A stretch of 64,000 bases of DNA, taken from the NCBI RefSeq assembly GCF_000426505.1, contig NZ_KE384532.1, forward strand, positions 77,910 through 141,909. The letters are read 5' to 3'. The notes beneath the pieces were generated by a model. That model was not told where the DNA came from, did not search any database, and saw nothing but the letters and a program-made list of their open reading frames with translations. Made by a program: the position numbers and the translations under genes. Origin of the DNA: Nisaea denitrificans DSM 18348 (lineage in GTDB: Bacteria; Pseudomonadota; Alphaproteobacteria; Thalassobaculales; Thalassobaculaceae). Within the stretch, counting starts at the first letter, position 1; the number at the start of each line of letters is the position of its first letter. Below, one piece after another: positions 1 to 10,637 of this stretch.

Positions 1-557
1 TTGTCCGGTTGGTCGGCGATCTGCAAAGCAGCGGCTCGAAGGTGACTGCGCTGGTCAACAATGCGGGCATTGCCCGGAACGGTGCCGCAGACCTTGAGCT
101 GAAGCAGCTTTGGGCGAACTGGGACGAGGTTCTGGCAACCAATCTGACTGGCGCTTACCAGTTGTCCATGGCTGTCGCGCCGTTCCTGAAGAGACCCGAC
201 GGACGCATCGTGAATATCGGCTCTATCGCCGCCTATACCGGGGGGCGGAGCCAGGGATCGGCGATCTACGCCGCGAGCAAGGCCGGACTGAACGGTCTCA
301 CGGTCGGTTTGGCGCGGGAATTCTCGGGCGACGGCATCACGGTAAACGCCATTGCGCCCGGTCTGGTCGCCGGGACGGAATTTACCGCCGCATGGGATCC
401 GGCACGTATCGAGGCATTCGTGAGTGAGGTTCCGGTCGGGCGCCCGGCGCGGGCTGACGAGATCGCCGCGACCGTTGCATTTCTCTGCAGTCCGGACGCG
501 GGATACATCACCGGGCAGGTGATCCACCAGAATGGCGGTGCCTACTTCGCGCCATGA
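1..557 (+). CDS. SDR family oxidoreductase (3-oxoacyl-ACP reductase-like), 5' end cut by window
   Basis: This is the C-terminal three quarters of a short-chain dehydrogenase/reductase, an NAD(P)(H)-dependent cytosolic oxidoreductase. The frame is open from the first bases, and the N-terminal TGxxxGIG cofactor motif must lie before the window. Visible family marks are the NNAG motif, a catalytic Ser in the NIGSIAA segment, the YAASK active-site Tyr and Lys, and the C-terminal YITGQVIHQNGG typical of FabG-like enzymes. Because both Ser and Tyr/Lys are intact, it is probably active, unlike the SDR at 56.6 kb. The substrate cannot be told from sequence. The next gene, dapD, follows after about 90 bases and is not obviously related. 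Confidence 0.9.
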   Translation, partial: VRLVGDLQSSGSKVTALVNNAGIARNGAADLELKQLWANWDEVLATNLTGAYQLSMAVAPFLKRPDGRIVNIGSIAAYTGGRSQGSAIYAASKAGLNGLTVGLAREFSGDGITVNAIAPGLVAGTEFTAAWDPARIEAFVSEVPVGRPARADEIAATVAFLCSPDAGYITGQVIHQNGGAYFAP

Positions 558-649
558 TGCCAAAAAAGCAACGCTGCACAGATTGACAGAAATCCGCCAC
601 GTGCTCATGTTGCGCCTCAAATTTCATGCAGGTTATGGGGTGTGAGGCG

Positions 650-1510
<861 letters not shown>

Positions 1511-1511
1511 C

Positions 1512-2675
1512 GTGTACGTTCTCATCGATCCGGTTCGGCTGACCCAGGATCTTGTCCGCTGCGAGAGTGTGACGCCCGTCGAGGGCGGCGCACTCGCGTT
1601 GCTTGAGAAGGAGCTGACGGCGCACGGCTTTACCTGCCGTCGCCTCCGTTTCTCCGAAGCGGGCACGCTGGACGTCGAAAATCTCTATGCCCGGGTCGGC
1701 ACCTCGGCACCGAACATCTGTTTCGCCGGGCACACCGATGTGGTGCCGCCGGGCGATGCGGACGACTGGGTGGCTCCTCCTTTCTCCGGTGAGATCCGTG
1801 AGGGCCGTCTGTACGGTCGTGGCAGCTCCGACATGAAATCCGGCGTTGCCTGTTTCGCGGCGGCGGCGGCCCGTTATGTCGGCAAACACGGGTTTGATTT
1901 CGGGGGCTCGATTTCCTTCCTGATCACAGGCGATGAGGAAGGCCCGGCCATCAACGGCACCGTAAAGGTGCTGGACTGGATGGCGGACGAGGGCGAGACC
2001 ATCGATGCCTGCATCGTCGGCGAGCCGACCAATCCGGAATTCCTCGGCCAGATGATGAAGATCGGTCGGCGCGGCAGCTTCACCGGGTATCTGACGGTGC
2101 ATGGGACGCAAGGTCATACGGCCTATCCGCATCTCGCGGACAATCCGATCCATAGGCTGGTGAAGATGCTGGAGCCGCTGACGGAAGGCGTGCTGGACGA
2201 GGGAACCGAGCATTTCCAGCCGACCACGGTCGCTATTGCGACGGTGGATACCGGCAATCCGGCAACCAACGTGATCCCTGCAAAGACCAGTGCAACCTTC
2301 AATGTCCGCTTCAACGATCTGCACACGGCGGAGAGCCTTGAGGCGAAATTCCGCGCGATGTTCGATGCGGTTGGCGGGCGCTACGATCTTCGCATTGAAT
2401 GCACCTCGAACGCGTTCGTTACCGAGCCAGGCCCGCTCAGCGATGCGGTTGCGGCGGCGGTGAAGGATGTCACAGGCAAGGAGCCGGAGCTCAGCACGTC
2501 CGGCGGCACGTCCGACGCGCGCTTCATTCGCAAATTCTGTCCGGTGGTGGAGTTCGGCATTGTCGGCCAGACCATGCACAAGACGGACGAGCATGTGATG
2601 GTCTCGGATATCGAGGCGCTGACCACCATCTACGAGGCGGCGCTGGAAAAATTCTTCAACGCGGCGCGGGCCTGA
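1512..2675 (+). CDS. dapE: Succinyl-diaminopimelate desuccinylase
   Basis: DapE is an M20-family zinc hydrolase that removes succinate from N-succinyl-LL-DAP. The M20 metal-binding landmarks are visible in order: [21 protein letters not shown] (bridging Asp), TGDEEGPA (catalytic Glu and zinc Glu), a later VGEPTN, and a C-terminal MHKTDEH His. The dimerisation (lid) domain occupies roughly residues 180-290. A GTG start at 1512 gives 387 residues, near the usual 375-385, and lies one base after the dapD stop; starting upstream would only add residues read out of dapD. Translation is probably coupled to dapD. Confidence 0.96.
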   Translation: MYVLIDPVRLTQDLVRCESVTPVEGGALALLEKELTAHGFTCRRLRFSEAGTLDVENLYARVGTSAPNICFAGHTDVVPPGDADDWVAPPFSGEIREGRLYGRGSSDMKSGVACFAAAAARYVGKHGFDFGGSISFLITGDEEGPAINGTVKVLDWMADEGETIDACIVGEPTNPEFLGQMMKIGRRGSFTGYLTVHGTQGHTAYPHLADNPIHRLVKMLEPLTEGVLDEGTEHFQPTTVAIATVDTGNPATNVIPAKTSATFNVRFNDLHTAESLEAKFRAMFDAVGGRYDLRIECTSNAFVTEPGPLSDAVAAAVKDVTGKEPELSTSGGTSDARFIRKFCPVVEFGIVGQTMHKTDEHVMVSDIEALTTIYEAALEKFFNAARA

Positions 2676-2680
2676 GCCCG

Positions 2681-3259
2681 ATGGCCGTACCGGGCCCTGC
2701 CGAAATCTTCCGCGCGGTCTATGGCTGCTGGTGTCTGGCGCTTGGCCGGCCTGGGGCCATTGATCTGTTCGACCGTAGCGAGACCGGTTTCTTCCGGTCT
2801 TTCTTCGCGGCTGTGCTGGTCCTGCCAGCCTTCGTGCTGTCCGACGTGGTGCATGGCACGGCGGCCTGGCTCGACGGTGGCGTGCTTGACTGGATCAGCT
2901 ACGCCCTGCGTTACGCCATCTACTGGCTGGTTTTCCCTTTGGCTGCCTGCATCATCGCCGAGAAGGTCGGTGTGCTTGATCGCATTCTCGATCTTCTGGT
3001 GCCTTACAACTGGGTAACGCTGCCGTTCGGTTATCTCTTCTGCGCGCTTACCGTGATCGGCGCCGGAGAGGGCCCGGTCGCGGGTTTTGCCGGAAACCTG
3101 AGTGTGTTTGCCTGGGTTGGCCTGTTGTACCTGATGTTTCGCTGGGCCCGCACGCTGCTCGGTGTTTCGGCGCTGATGGCCTTCGGCTTTGTCCTGGCGG
3201 ACGAGCTGTTCTCGTTGCTCGCTTATCTGCTGCTGGAAAGCGTCGTGGCCAGTATCTGA
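2681..3259 (+). CDS. Hypothetical membrane protein downstream of dapE
   Basis: A 192-residue protein I cannot assign to a named function. Hydropathy read by eye shows about five membrane segments, for example SFFAAVLVLPAFVLSDVV, YAIYWLVFPLAACIIA, VTLPFGYLFCALTVIGA and FAWVGLLYLMF, so it is an inner-membrane protein. There are no cysteine pairs or obvious catalytic motifs. It starts five bases after the dapE stop and is very probably transcribed with dapD-dapE. It ends four bases before the converging truA stop codon. A similar small membrane protein next to dapE/truA is familiar from other Rhodospirillales, but that is recollection rather than something visible here. Confidence 0.8.
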   Translation: MAVPGPAEIFRAVYGCWCLALGRPGAIDLFDRSETGFFRSFFAAVLVLPAFVLSDVVHGTAAWLDGGVLDWISYALRYAIYWLVFPLAACIIAEKVGVLDRILDLLVPYNWVTLPFGYLFCALTVIGAGEGPVAGFAGNLSVFAWVGLLYLMFRWARTLLGVSALMAFGFVLADELFSLLAYLLLESVVASI

Positions 3260-3263
3260 GCTA

Positions 3264-4004
3264 TCAGTACCCGACCGATACCAGATAGAGCCCGTCCGGC
3301 GGTGCCGTCGGTCCGCCCGCGGCCCGGTCTTTCGCGGCCAGTGCCTTTTCCACGCTCCGCCGCGTCCATTTTCCCTCTCCGACCAGCCGCAGGGTGCCGG
3401 TGATGTTGCGGATCTGGTGGTGCAGGAAGGAGCGGGCGTGAGCATTCACATGGATCTCCTCGCCGACCCGGCTGACGGTCAGCGCATCCATGGTCTTCTC
3501 TGGTGACTGCGCCTGACAGTGCTTTGCCCGGAAGGTGGTGAAGTCGTGCTTGCCGATGAGCGCCTGCGCCGCCTCATGCATGGCAGCTGCATCCAGTTCC
3601 TGCGGGACGTGCCAGACCCGGCCGTGATCGAGTGCGGCCGGTGCCGGCCGGTTCAGGATGCGGTAAAGATAGGATCGCTTGATGGCGGAAAAGCGGGAAT
3701 GAAAATCGGGTTCCGCTTCCATCGCGTGGCGGATGACGATGGGCGCCGGTTTCAGATGAAAGTTTACCGCCTTCATCACCGTCCCGGCATCGAACCGATC
3801 TGATTCCAGATCGAAATGGGCGACCTGTGCCAGGGCATGCACGCCCGCATCGGTGCGGCCCGCGCCGACCACTTCGGCATCTTCTCCGGAGAAGGCTTTG
3901 ACGGCCTCTTCCAGCGCCTGCTGGATCGACGCCCCGTTGGCCTGACGCTGCCAGCCGGAAAGACCGCCGCCGTCATATTCGATTGTGATCCTGAAGCGGG
4001 GCAT
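3264..4004 (-). CDS. truA: tRNA pseudouridine(38-40) synthase
   Basis: TruA isomerises uridines 38-40 in the anticodon stem-loop of many tRNAs. The 246-residue product has the usual length and the conserved N-terminus [19 protein letters not shown]. The catalytic Asp lies in [19 protein letters not shown], followed by the family segments [16 protein letters not shown] and [14 protein letters not shown]. It is the last gene of def-fmt-truA: the fmt stop lies four bases before its ATG. It converges on the dapE-linked membrane gene with only four bases between the stops. Confidence 0.97.
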   Translation of the reverse strand: MPRFRITIEYDGGGLSGWQRQANGASIQQALEEAVKAFSGEDAEVVGAGRTDAGVHALAQVAHFDLESDRFDAGTVMKAVNFHLKPAPIVIRHAMEAEPDFHSRFSAIKRSYLYRILNRPAPAALDHGRVWHVPQELDAAAMHEAAQALIGKHDFTTFRAKHCQAQSPEKTMDALTVSRVGEEIHVNAHARSFLHHQIRNITGTLRLVGEGKWTRRSVEKALAAKDRAAGGPTAPPDGLYLVSVGY

Positions 4005-4008
4005 GGGC

Positions 4009-4974
4009 TCAGCCTAACTTGGTGCCGGGCGTCAGCCCGTCATAGCCGCGCAGCAGGTCGGCGGCATCCATCGGCGCCTTGCCGGGCCGCTGCAGGCGTG
4101 TGATGCGCAGGGCGTCCTTGGCGCAGGAAACGGTAAGCTCCTCATCCAGCACCGTGCCGGGATCGTTGCCCAGTGCCCCAAGTTCCAGCACGTCAGCCGC
4201 GAAGACCTTGAAGCGGGCGCCATCCAGCTCGAACCAGGCGCCGGGCCATGGCGCGAGCGCACGCACGGTGCGCTCCAGTGTGGCGGCGTCTTGCGTGAAA
4301 TCGAGATGGCCGGTCTCCCGGGTGAGCTTTTCGGCGTAGGTCACGCCTTCATCCGGTTGAGGTGTTGCCTCCAGATAGCCTTCCGCCAGTCCGGCCAGGG
4401 CCGGGACGATAAGCTTGGCTCCGAGGGCCGAAAGCGCGTCATGCAGCGTCTCGCCGGTGGTCTCCGCTGTGATCTCCACGCGTTCCGCCAGCAGCATGGC
4501 GCCGGTATCGAGGCCTTCGTCCATCTTCATGATAGTGACGCCGGTTTCCGTGTCGCCGGCGAGGATCGCCCGCTGGATCGGCGCGGCACCACGCCAGCGC
4601 GGCAGCAGGGAGGCATGGACGTTCACGCAGCCGAGGCGCGGCGCGTCGAGGATTTCCTTCGGCAGGATCAGGCCATAGGCGACCACCACGGCGGCGTCGA
4701 GCTTCAGATCCCGGAAAGCCCGATGCGTATCCTCATGTTTGAGGGAGAGCGGCGTGAAGACGGGGATGGCGTGCGCTTCCGCCGCCTCATGCACAGGAGA
4801 TTTCCGCTCTTTCTTGCCGCGACCGGCGGGGCGGGGCGGCTGGCTGTAGACGGCGGCGATCTCGTGTCCGGCGGCAATCAGCGCTTCCAGAACGGGCACA
4901 GAGAAGTCGGGCGTGCCCATGAAGGCAAGCCGGAGGTTTGTACCGGCGGCGGGAAGCGGGGCGGACCCGGTCAT
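4009..4974 (-). CDS. fmt: Methionyl-tRNA formyltransferase
   Basis: Fmt formylates the initiator methionyl-tRNA with 10-formyl-THF. Family marks are the N-terminal [19 protein letters not shown], the formyl-THF site [20 protein letters not shown] with the catalytic His and, further on, [18 protein letters not shown] with the Asp. The C-terminal tRNA-binding OB domain follows. The product has 321 residues, a little longer than many because of about 13 extra residues before LRLAF, so a slightly later start cannot be excluded. It lies between def and truA in one minus-strand operon, giving deformylase and formylase in one transcript. Confidence 0.97.
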   Translation of the reverse strand: MTGSAPLPAAGTNLRLAFMGTPDFSVPVLEALIAAGHEIAAVYSQPPRPAGRGKKERKSPVHEAAEAHAIPVFTPLSLKHEDTHRAFRDLKLDAAVVVAYGLILPKEILDAPRLGCVNVHASLLPRWRGAAPIQRAILAGDTETGVTIMKMDEGLDTGAMLLAERVEITAETTGETLHDALSALGAKLIVPALAGLAEGYLEATPQPDEGVTYAEKLTRETGHLDFTQDAATLERTVRALAPWPGAWFELDGARFKVFAADVLELGALGNDPGTVLDEELTVSCAKDALRITRLQRPGKAPMDAADLLRGYDGLTPGTKLG

Positions 4975-5007
4975 GATCTATCCGTTCTGAGGCAGGTGAG
5001 GTCGGCT

Positions 5008-5541
5008 TCAGGCCGCCTCGTCTTCTTCGCGCTGTTTCTTCGCCTTGATCATCTTTTTCAGGATCATGTTCCGCTTCAGGGCGGAGATATGATCGACGAA
5101 CAGCACGCCGTTCAGATGGTCGATTTCATGCTGCAGACAGGTTGCCAGAAGGCCGTCGGCATCCATCCGTTTCTCCGCGCCGGTCTCGTCGAGAAACTGG
5201 ACCGTAACCTGGGCCGGGCGCGTGACCTCGCCATAATGACCGGGTAGGGAAAGGCAGCCTTCCTCGTAGGTGTTCAGCTCCTCGGAGGACCAGACTATCT
5301 CCGGGTTGATCACTTTTAGCGGCTGATTCTTCTCGTCGTCGCGCGAGATATCCACCACGAGCAGCCGTTTGGTCAGGCCGATCTGCGGCGCCGCCAGCCC
5401 GATACCGGGCGCGGCATACATGGTCTCCAGCATGTCGTCGAGGATCTGACGGATATCGCCGTCGATCTCCGCCACGGGAGTACAGTTGGTTTTCAGGACC
5501 CGGTCGGGTGCCCAGACGATGTCGCGCGTGCTCATAAACAT
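5008..5541 (-). CDS. def: Peptide deformylase
   Basis: Def removes the N-formyl group from nascent proteins using a metal-bound water. All three family motifs are present: GIGLAAPQIG (motif 1), EGCLSLPG with the metal-binding Cys (motif 2), and QHEIDHLNG with the two His ligands and catalytic Glu (motif 3). The C-terminus is rich in Lys and Glu, as is common. The product has 177 residues; starts at 5541 (MFMSTRD) or 5535 (MSTRD) are equally possible because neither has a strong Shine-Dalgarno. It is the first gene of def-fmt-truA and diverges from rmuC. Confidence 0.97.
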   Translation of the reverse strand: MFMSTRDIVWAPDRVLKTNCTPVAEIDGDIRQILDDMLETMYAAPGIGLAAPQIGLTKRLLVVDISRDDEKNQPLKVINPEIVWSSEELNTYEEGCLSLPGHYGEVTRPAQVTVQFLDETGAEKRMDADGLLATCLQHEIDHLNGVLFVDHISALKRNMILKKMIKAKKQREEDEAA

Positions 5542-5700
5542 GTGTCGAATTTGTTGCCAGCAGCCCTTCAGGTAGGGGATCGGTCTGCACAGGTCAAGCG
5601 TTGCGGCGCCAGTTCGAACCCCCGTTTCCTTAGGCCGGACGTGGTAGAATGGTGATTCGCCGAGACGGCTTTGATGACCGGTTGAACCGAAGGTGCCGAA

Positions 5701-6885
5701 ATGGATGGACTGACGCTAATTCTCGCGGTCGTTGCTGCAGGTGCGGTTTTGCTGGCCGCGATCGTGTTGCTGAAGGGGCGCGGCACGGACCCGCTGCTCG
5801 CGGCGGCGCTGGAGGAGGCTGCCCGCAGGCAGGCGGAACAGGCGGAACGTGCCGCGACCGCTCAGGCTGAGCTGGCTGGCCGGGTAACACAGCTTTCCGA
5901 GAATCACGCGGCGGCCCAGGCCCGGATCGCCGAGCTGATGCAGGTGCAGGAACGCGAGGTGACCAAGCGTCTCGACGAGCGTCTGGCCGATGTTTCCAAG
6001 AAGGTTGGCGAGAGCCTGGAGAAATCCAGCACCAAGGCGCAGACCAGCCTGTCCGAGCTGCAGCAGCGTCTGGCTGTCATTGATACGGCGCAGAAGAACA
6101 TCACAGAGCTGTCGACCCAGGTGGTCGGCCTGCAGGACATTCTCTCCAACAAGCAGGCGCGCGGGGCTTTCGGGGAAATCCAGCTCAACGATCTGGTCAA
6201 ATCGATCCTGCCGCCGAACGCCTACCGGTTTCAGGTGCAGATCGGCGATAACCGCCGCGTCGATTGCCTGATTGACCTGCCGAACCCGCCAGGCTCCATC
6301 GCCATCGACGCCAAGTTCCCGCTGGAGAGCTATCACGCGCTGTCCAACGCTACGAACGACGCCGAGCGGGAGGCTGCACGCAAGCAGATGGCCGTGGCGA
6401 TCCTGAAGCACGTAAAAGATATCTCGTCGCGCTACATCGTGCCGGGAGAGACGGCGGAATCTGCGCTGATGTTCCTGCCGTCGGAAGCGATCTATGCCGA
6501 GCTGCACGCCAACCTGCCCCAGGTGGTCGAGCAATCCTGGAAGGAACGGGTCTGGATCGTCTCGCCGACCACGCTGATGGCGACGTTGAATACGGTCCGG
6601 GCCGTCCTGAAGGACGCGCGTATGCGTGAGCAGGCACATGTCATCCAGGCCGAGGTCAGGATTATGCTGAACGATGTCGGGCGGCTGGACGACCGGGTGG
6701 GCAAGCTGGAAACCCACTTCCATCAGGCCGAGAAGGATATCCGTGATATCCGGATCTCGACCGGCAAGGTGATCAAGCGCAGCGAACGGATCGAGGAGAT
6801 CGAGCTCGGCACTCTGGAGAGTTCAGGCGATGCTGCGGAAGATCTTCTGGGCAAGGTCGACGCCCTGCCGCTCGAGAGGGAATGA
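5701..6885 (+). CDS. rmuC: DNA recombination protein RmuC family
   Basis: RmuC-type protein of 394 residues. A single N-terminal membrane segment (about residues 4-24) is followed by a long Ala/Glu/Gln-rich coiled coil (about 35-150). The RmuC nuclease-like domain follows, with landmarks ARGAFGEIQLNDLVKSILP, IAIDAKFPLESYHAL, ESALMFLPSEAIYAELHANL and IVSPTTLMATLNTVRAV. In E. coli RmuC limits inversion at short inverted repeats; the molecular role is inferred from the family. Its stop overlaps the ATG of the next gene by four bases (ATGA), so translation is probably coupled. Confidence 0.93.
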   Translation: MDGLTLILAVVAAGAVLLAAIVLLKGRGTDPLLAAALEEAARRQAEQAERAATAQAELAGRVTQLSENHAAAQARIAELMQVQEREVTKRLDERLADVSKKVGESLEKSSTKAQTSLSELQQRLAVIDTAQKNITELSTQVVGLQDILSNKQARGAFGEIQLNDLVKSILPPNAYRFQVQIGDNRRVDCLIDLPNPPGSIAIDAKFPLESYHALSNATNDAEREAARKQMAVAILKHVKDISSRYIVPGETAESALMFLPSEAIYAELHANLPQVVEQSWKERVWIVSPTTLMATLNTVRAVLKDARMREQAHVIQAEVRIMLNDVGRLDDRVGKLETHFHQAEKDIRDIRISTGKVIKRSERIEEIELGTLESSGDAAEDLLGKVDALPLERE

Positions 6886-7475
6886 TGCAGCCGGGTGTTC
6901 TGAAAAACCGGACCGTTGAGCTTCCGGTTCTGACGGAACGGCTGTGCATAAGGGCCCACCGGGAGGATGACCTCGAGAACCTTTTCCGGCTGCGTTCCAA
7001 TCCGGATGTGGTGGAGCTGCTCTATGGTGATCCGCTGACTGAGGAAGAGGCACCTGGGCTCCTGGCCAAATACATGTCCGTCTCCCGTTTTGACGAGGAT
7101 GGAGACCAGCTCACGCTGGCTGTCGAGCGGCGGTCGGATGGTGCCTATCTCGGAAACCTGAAGCTGCAGATCATCAGCATCGAGCATTTGCAGGGCGAGA
7201 TCGGCTATGTCTTCGATCCCCGCTATCACGGCAAGGGTTATGCGCGGGAGGCCGCGATTGCAGCGCTGGATCTAGGCTTCCGGCATTTCGGAATGCACCG
7301 GATCAGGGCGCATTGCGATGCCCGTAATACGGCATCCTGGCGGCTGATGCAGAAGCTCGGGATGAAGCGGGAAGCCCATTTTCGCGAGAGCGAGTTCTTC
7401 AAGGGTGTCTGGGCGGAAGATTTCATCTACGCCATTCTGGCTCGGGAATGGACCGGTACTCCGGAGGCTGAATAG
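6882..7475 (+). CDS. GNAT family N-acetyltransferase (RimJ/RimL type)
   Basis: A 197-residue acetyltransferase of the Gcn5-related superfamily, RimJ/RimL branch, which transfers acetyl from acetyl-CoA to an amine. The N-terminus TERLCIRAHREDDLENLFRL is typical. The acetyl-CoA loop is seen at GEIGYVFDPRYHGKGYAREA, followed by HRIRAHCDARNTASWRLMQK and LGMKREAHFRESEFFKGVW. The substrate is unknown. It overlaps rmuC by four bases, so the two form an operon, and it converges on the RidA gene with nine bases between. Confidence 0.9.
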   Translation: MMQPGVLKNRTVELPVLTERLCIRAHREDDLENLFRLRSNPDVVELLYGDPLTEEEAPGLLAKYMSVSRFDEDGDQLTLAVERRSDGAYLGNLKLQIISIEHLQGEIGYVFDPRYHGKGYAREAAIAALDLGFRHFGMHRIRAHCDARNTASWRLMQKLGMKREAHFRESEFFKGVWAEDFIYAILAREWTGTPEAE

Positions 7476-7484
7476 CCAGGAAGC

Positions 7485-7910
7485 TCAGGCGGGCGTCTTA
7501 AACCGTTCTTCCGGAATGACCGCAATGACTGTCAGCTCCACCAGCAGGCCAGGATCTACCAGGCCTGCGACCTTGACGCCGGTTGCGGCGGGGCCGTGCA
7601 CTTTCGAGAAACGGCGCATACGGACATTCTGGATCGCCGGAAGATCTTCATCCCGAACGTAATAAAGCGTGGTCGAGACAATGTCCGAAAGCTGGCCGCC
7701 GAGAGCCGCCAGCACGGTTTCGATATTATCGATCGCAACGCCCGTCTGAGTTTCTGGATCGTCCGGCCCGACAATCTCGCCATCCGCATTCCATGCCACC
7801 TGTCCGGTCAGATGCACCCTTCTCCCGAGGGGCTCCACCACCGCCTGAGAGAAGGGGAAATCTTCATCGGACCATACGTTCGGAGGTGAAATGCGGATGG
7901 CGCCTGTCAT
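7485..7910 (-). CDS. RidA family protein (reactive enamine/imine deaminase)
   Basis: A 141-residue protein of the RidA/YjgF/YER057c family, cytosolic trimers that hydrolyse reactive enamines and imines from amino-acid catabolism. Seen here are SQAVVEPLGRRVHLTGQVAW near the N-terminus, a central TGVAIDNIETVLAALGG, VSTTLYYVRD, and a C-terminal LVDPGLLVELTVIAVIP with a Glu at the expected place. The usual substrate-binding Arg before the C-terminal strand is not clear (KVHGPAATGVKVAGL instead of a typical R-P-A-S/R motif), so enzymatic activity is uncertain. It starts five bases after the large chemoreceptor gene stops, so it is probably co-transcribed with that gene and the substrate-binding protein upstream. 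Confidence 0.88.
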   Translation of the reverse strand: MTGAIRISPPNVWSDEDFPFSQAVVEPLGRRVHLTGQVAWNADGEIVGPDDPETQTGVAIDNIETVLAALGGQLSDIVSTTLYYVRDEDLPAIQNVRMRRFSKVHGPAATGVKVAGLVDPGLLVELTVIAVIPEERFKTPA

Positions 7911-7915
7911 CGTGA

Positions 7916-10561
7916 TCAGTTATCCGATCTGACTTTTTCGAGGAATGTTTTGACCTCGCGGTCGAGGGACTGTGCCTGTCCGGCGACGCCTTTGGCGGCG
8001 CTGAGGACCTGATCGGCGGCGGTGCCTGCCTCTCCGGCGACCGTCATCATGCCGTTCATCGTGGCGCTGACCTGGCCGGTGCTCTGGGCTGCCTCGGAGG
8101 TGCTGCGGGCGATCTCGTCCGTGGACGCACCCTGTTCCTCCACCGCGCTGGACACCGCAACCATCTTCTCGGTCATGTCCCCGATCAGATTGCCGATCTC
8201 CCGGATCGCGTCCACCGCCTGGTTGGTGTTCATCTGCACCGCGTTGATCTGCGCCGAGATCTCCTCCGTCGCCTTCGCCGTCTGCGTCGCCAGGTTCTTC
8301 ACCTCGGAGGCGACAACGGCAAAGCCCTTGCCCGCATCGCCGGCCCGTGCGGCCTCGATGGTGGCATTGAGGGCCAGCAGGTTGGTCTGCTCCGCGATGT
8401 CGGTGATCAGCTTCACCACCTCGCCGATCTTCTGTGACTCCTCATCAAGGCTGGTGACGATCCTGTCGGTGTCCTGCGCCTTGTCGGCGGCCATCTGGGC
8501 CACCCGTGAGGTCTCGGAGATGTTGGTGCTGATCTCCTGCACCGAGGCGGACAGTTCCTCCGCCGCGGCGGCCACGGTGTTGACGTTGTTCGAGGTGGTC
8601 TCGGCAATCGTCAGCACGCCGGAGGATTCCATCTTCACCTGCTCGGAGGAGTTCACCATGCCTTCCGAGCTCTTCTCCATCTCCTGGGCCGACAGGCCGA
8701 CCTGATCGACGATGGCCTTCACCGACTGCTCGAACCTATCAGCCAGGTTCAGCATGGCCTGACGCCGCTCCTCGGCGGAGCGGGCCTCTGTGCGCTGCTG
8801 CTCTTCGCGCAGCCGCTCGACCTCGCGGCCATTGTCGCGGAAGATCTCCACCGTCCGGGCCATCGTGGTGATCTCGTCACCGCCGGACGTATCCACATCC
8901 GTGTCCAGATTGCCGTCCGCGATCACGCCCATCGTGCCCGCAAGGCCGGAGATCCGCCGCACCACCTGACGTGACACCAGGAGCCAGCCAATCAGAAGGC
9001 CGGCGACAGCACTGATGCCGACCATTGCGAACAGCAGGTTCTGACTATCGTCGATTGTCGAAAGTGCCCTGGTTTCGCTCGACGCTGCCGCAGTTTCTGC
9101 GTCGGCAACCAACGAGGCGAATTCAACCTGAATGTTTTCCGATGCTGTCCGGTTCTCATCCAGCGCGGTCAGAGCAGCGGCTTCGATCTCAAGCTGTGCC
9201 TGGCGCAGCGCGAAGACGCTTTCCTCGCCAGCTCCATATGAGACGATCTGAGCTGCGAGCTGTGGAATCGTTTCATTATCGACGCGCTCCTTGAAAACAG
9301 CGATTGCCGACTCGACTGCGCCCTTGGCGGCATTGTATCGGCCGGACAGGACATTGAGTGCCGAGATATCCGGAGCGGTGGCGCCGGAGTTCAAGAGACC
9401 GGCCAGGAGATTGGCTTCCGCGGCGAGCTGCAGCATCGACTGCAGCTTTGCCACGTCGCCGTTGACCAGACCCGTTATCGTCTTGCGAATGTTCGCATTC
9501 AGGTTGTCTCCGCCGACCGCCAGATTGAATGTCGCATCGTCGATGACGGGCTCGACCTTGGTCTTGAACAGGTCTTCCAGTTCCGCGAGCTTGGCGTCGA
9601 GAGCTTCCCTCTTGGACTTTAGATCGAGCGTCTGCTGGAACGTAAGAGACTGATTGTAGTCCAGTTCCTTGAACCGGATCGCAAACGCCGAATCTTCGCC
9701 TTCGCCGAGCTTAATAAGGCTTTCCGTAAAGTCCTTCAGGCCCTGTGCCGCTTCGGTCTCCGGAAGCTGTGTTTCATATTCCCGGACAGTTTTGCGAATG
9801 GTTAGGAACGCCTCTTCGAGAGGGGTGATCGCTTCAAGTTCCGTGTTTGCCGCTGTGCGGATCATCAGGGCAAGAAGTTCCCTGAGGCTCGCACCGACAC
9901 GGAGTCCCCCCTGGAGGTAGTTAACCTCTCCTTCGAGGAGGGACTTGATCAGCTTTGAGGAACTGTCGACGGTATCTTCGCTGGTGATAACGAGATTGAA
10001 GTTCGCATCGTCCACCAGCGGAGACAGATCTTTCAGAAAGTCCTGATGAGCCGACAGCATCTGAGTAACCTTCTGGGTGATGCGGTCTTCAATGGCTTCT
10101 TTCTCGCGCATCTTATCGCCGAGGGCGACGATGCCGCCGTGGAAGGAGGCGATCATGTCGAGCTTCTGCGTCTTCTTTGTCTCGTCAAGCGCTCCGAGAT
10201 TGCGGACTTCGTCTTCAAGTTTCTTGATGAGGATTTCGATTTCGGATTCCGTCGCGGCCCGTTCCTCGTCACTTTGCGCGGTCACGATCTCGGGGGCTTT
10301 CGCAGAGATTCCGGCGCTTTCCGCTGACATATGGAGCGAGGTTTTGATGGCCGGAATAGCCTCTCCGGCAAAGCTCTCCATGGCACGCTTCAGTTCCCCG
10401 AAGGCCCAGATAGAAACCAATGCGGCGACGACAGTGATGACGAACATGCTGCCGATAGAGAGATAGAGTTTTCCGCCGACGCCCAGGCCTAAACGTTTCT
10501 TGGGCCGTGGAGCCGTCTCCTCGTTGTCGGTGTAGTCCTTAGTCTGTTCCATGCTCGCCAT
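7916..10561 (-). CDS. Methyl-accepting chemotaxis protein with a long duplicated ectodomain
   Basis: A transmembrane chemoreceptor of about 881 residues. After a charged cytoplasmic start come TM1 (about 32-54), a helical periplasmic region of about 450 residues, TM2 (about 508-530), HAMP, and a cytoplasmic signalling domain with the hairpin tip [20 protein letters not shown], where CheA and CheW dock. The ectodomain holds two copies of one unit at a spacing of exactly 157 residues: [10 protein letters not shown] (181) against [10 protein letters not shown] (338), and [11 protein letters not shown] (286) against [11 protein letters not shown] (443). ATG 10561 is preferred because GGAAGAG lies six bases before it; ATG 10567 is also possible. 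It sits 76 bases after a substrate-binding protein gene, which may supply its ligand. Confidence 0.95.
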   Translation of the reverse strand: MASMEQTKDYTDNEETAPRPKKRLGLGVGGKLYLSIGSMFVITVVAALVSIWAFGELKRAMESFAGEAIPAIKTSLHMSAESAGISAKAPEIVTAQSDEERAATESEIEILIKKLEDEVRNLGALDETKKTQKLDMIASFHGGIVALGDKMREKEAIEDRITQKVTQMLSAHQDFLKDLSPLVDDANFNLVITSEDTVDSSSKLIKSLLEGEVNYLQGGLRVGASLRELLALMIRTAANTELEAITPLEEAFLTIRKTVREYETQLPETEAAQGLKDFTESLIKLGEGEDSAFAIRFKELDYNQSLTFQQTLDLKSKREALDAKLAELEDLFKTKVEPVIDDATFNLAVGGDNLNANIRKTITGLVNGDVAKLQSMLQLAAEANLLAGLLNSGATAPDISALNVLSGRYNAAKGAVESAIAVFKERVDNETIPQLAAQIVSYGAGEESVFALRQAQLEIEAAALTALDENRTASENIQVEFASLVADAETAAASSETRALSTIDDSQNLLFAMVGISAVAGLLIGWLLVSRQVVRRISGLAGTMGVIADGNLDTDVDTSGGDEITTMARTVEIFRDNGREVERLREEQQRTEARSAEERRQAMLNLADRFEQSVKAIVDQVGLSAQEMEKSSEGMVNSSEQVKMESSGVLTIAETTSNNVNTVAAAAEELSASVQEISTNISETSRVAQMAADKAQDTDRIVTSLDEESQKIGEVVKLITDIAEQTNLLALNATIEAARAGDAGKGFAVVASEVKNLATQTAKATEEISAQINAVQMNTNQAVDAIREIGNLIGDMTEKMVAVSSAVEEQGASTDEIARSTSEAAQSTGQVSATMNGMMTVAGEAGTAADQVLSAAKGVAGQAQSLDREVKTFLEKVRSDN

Positions 10562-10599
10562 GCTCATCTCTTCCGGTCCGTTTCTTCCCCGTCCCGAAA

Positions 10600-10624
10600 G
10601 CCGGCAGCACACAGTGCCGCCGGC
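10600..10624 (-). terminator. Intercistronic hairpin between the binding protein and chemoreceptor genes
   Basis: An 11-bp stem (GCCGGCGGCAC pairing with GTGCTGCCGGC, one G-U pair, three-base loop) lies 14 bases after the stop of the substrate-binding protein and about 40 bases before the chemoreceptor start. On the minus strand only three U follow, so it is a weak terminator at best. It more likely protects the upstream message or lowers read-through so that binding protein exceeds receptor. Confidence 0.55.
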
Positions 10625-10637
10625 CACCAGGTGTTTA

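Noticed and set aside
5603-5625. A segment resembling a tRNA T-loop (AGTTCGAACCCCC) upstream of rmuC
   Set aside because: No acceptor stem, anticodon arm or D-arm fits around it, and the region after it does not give a plausible 3' end. It is chance similarity.
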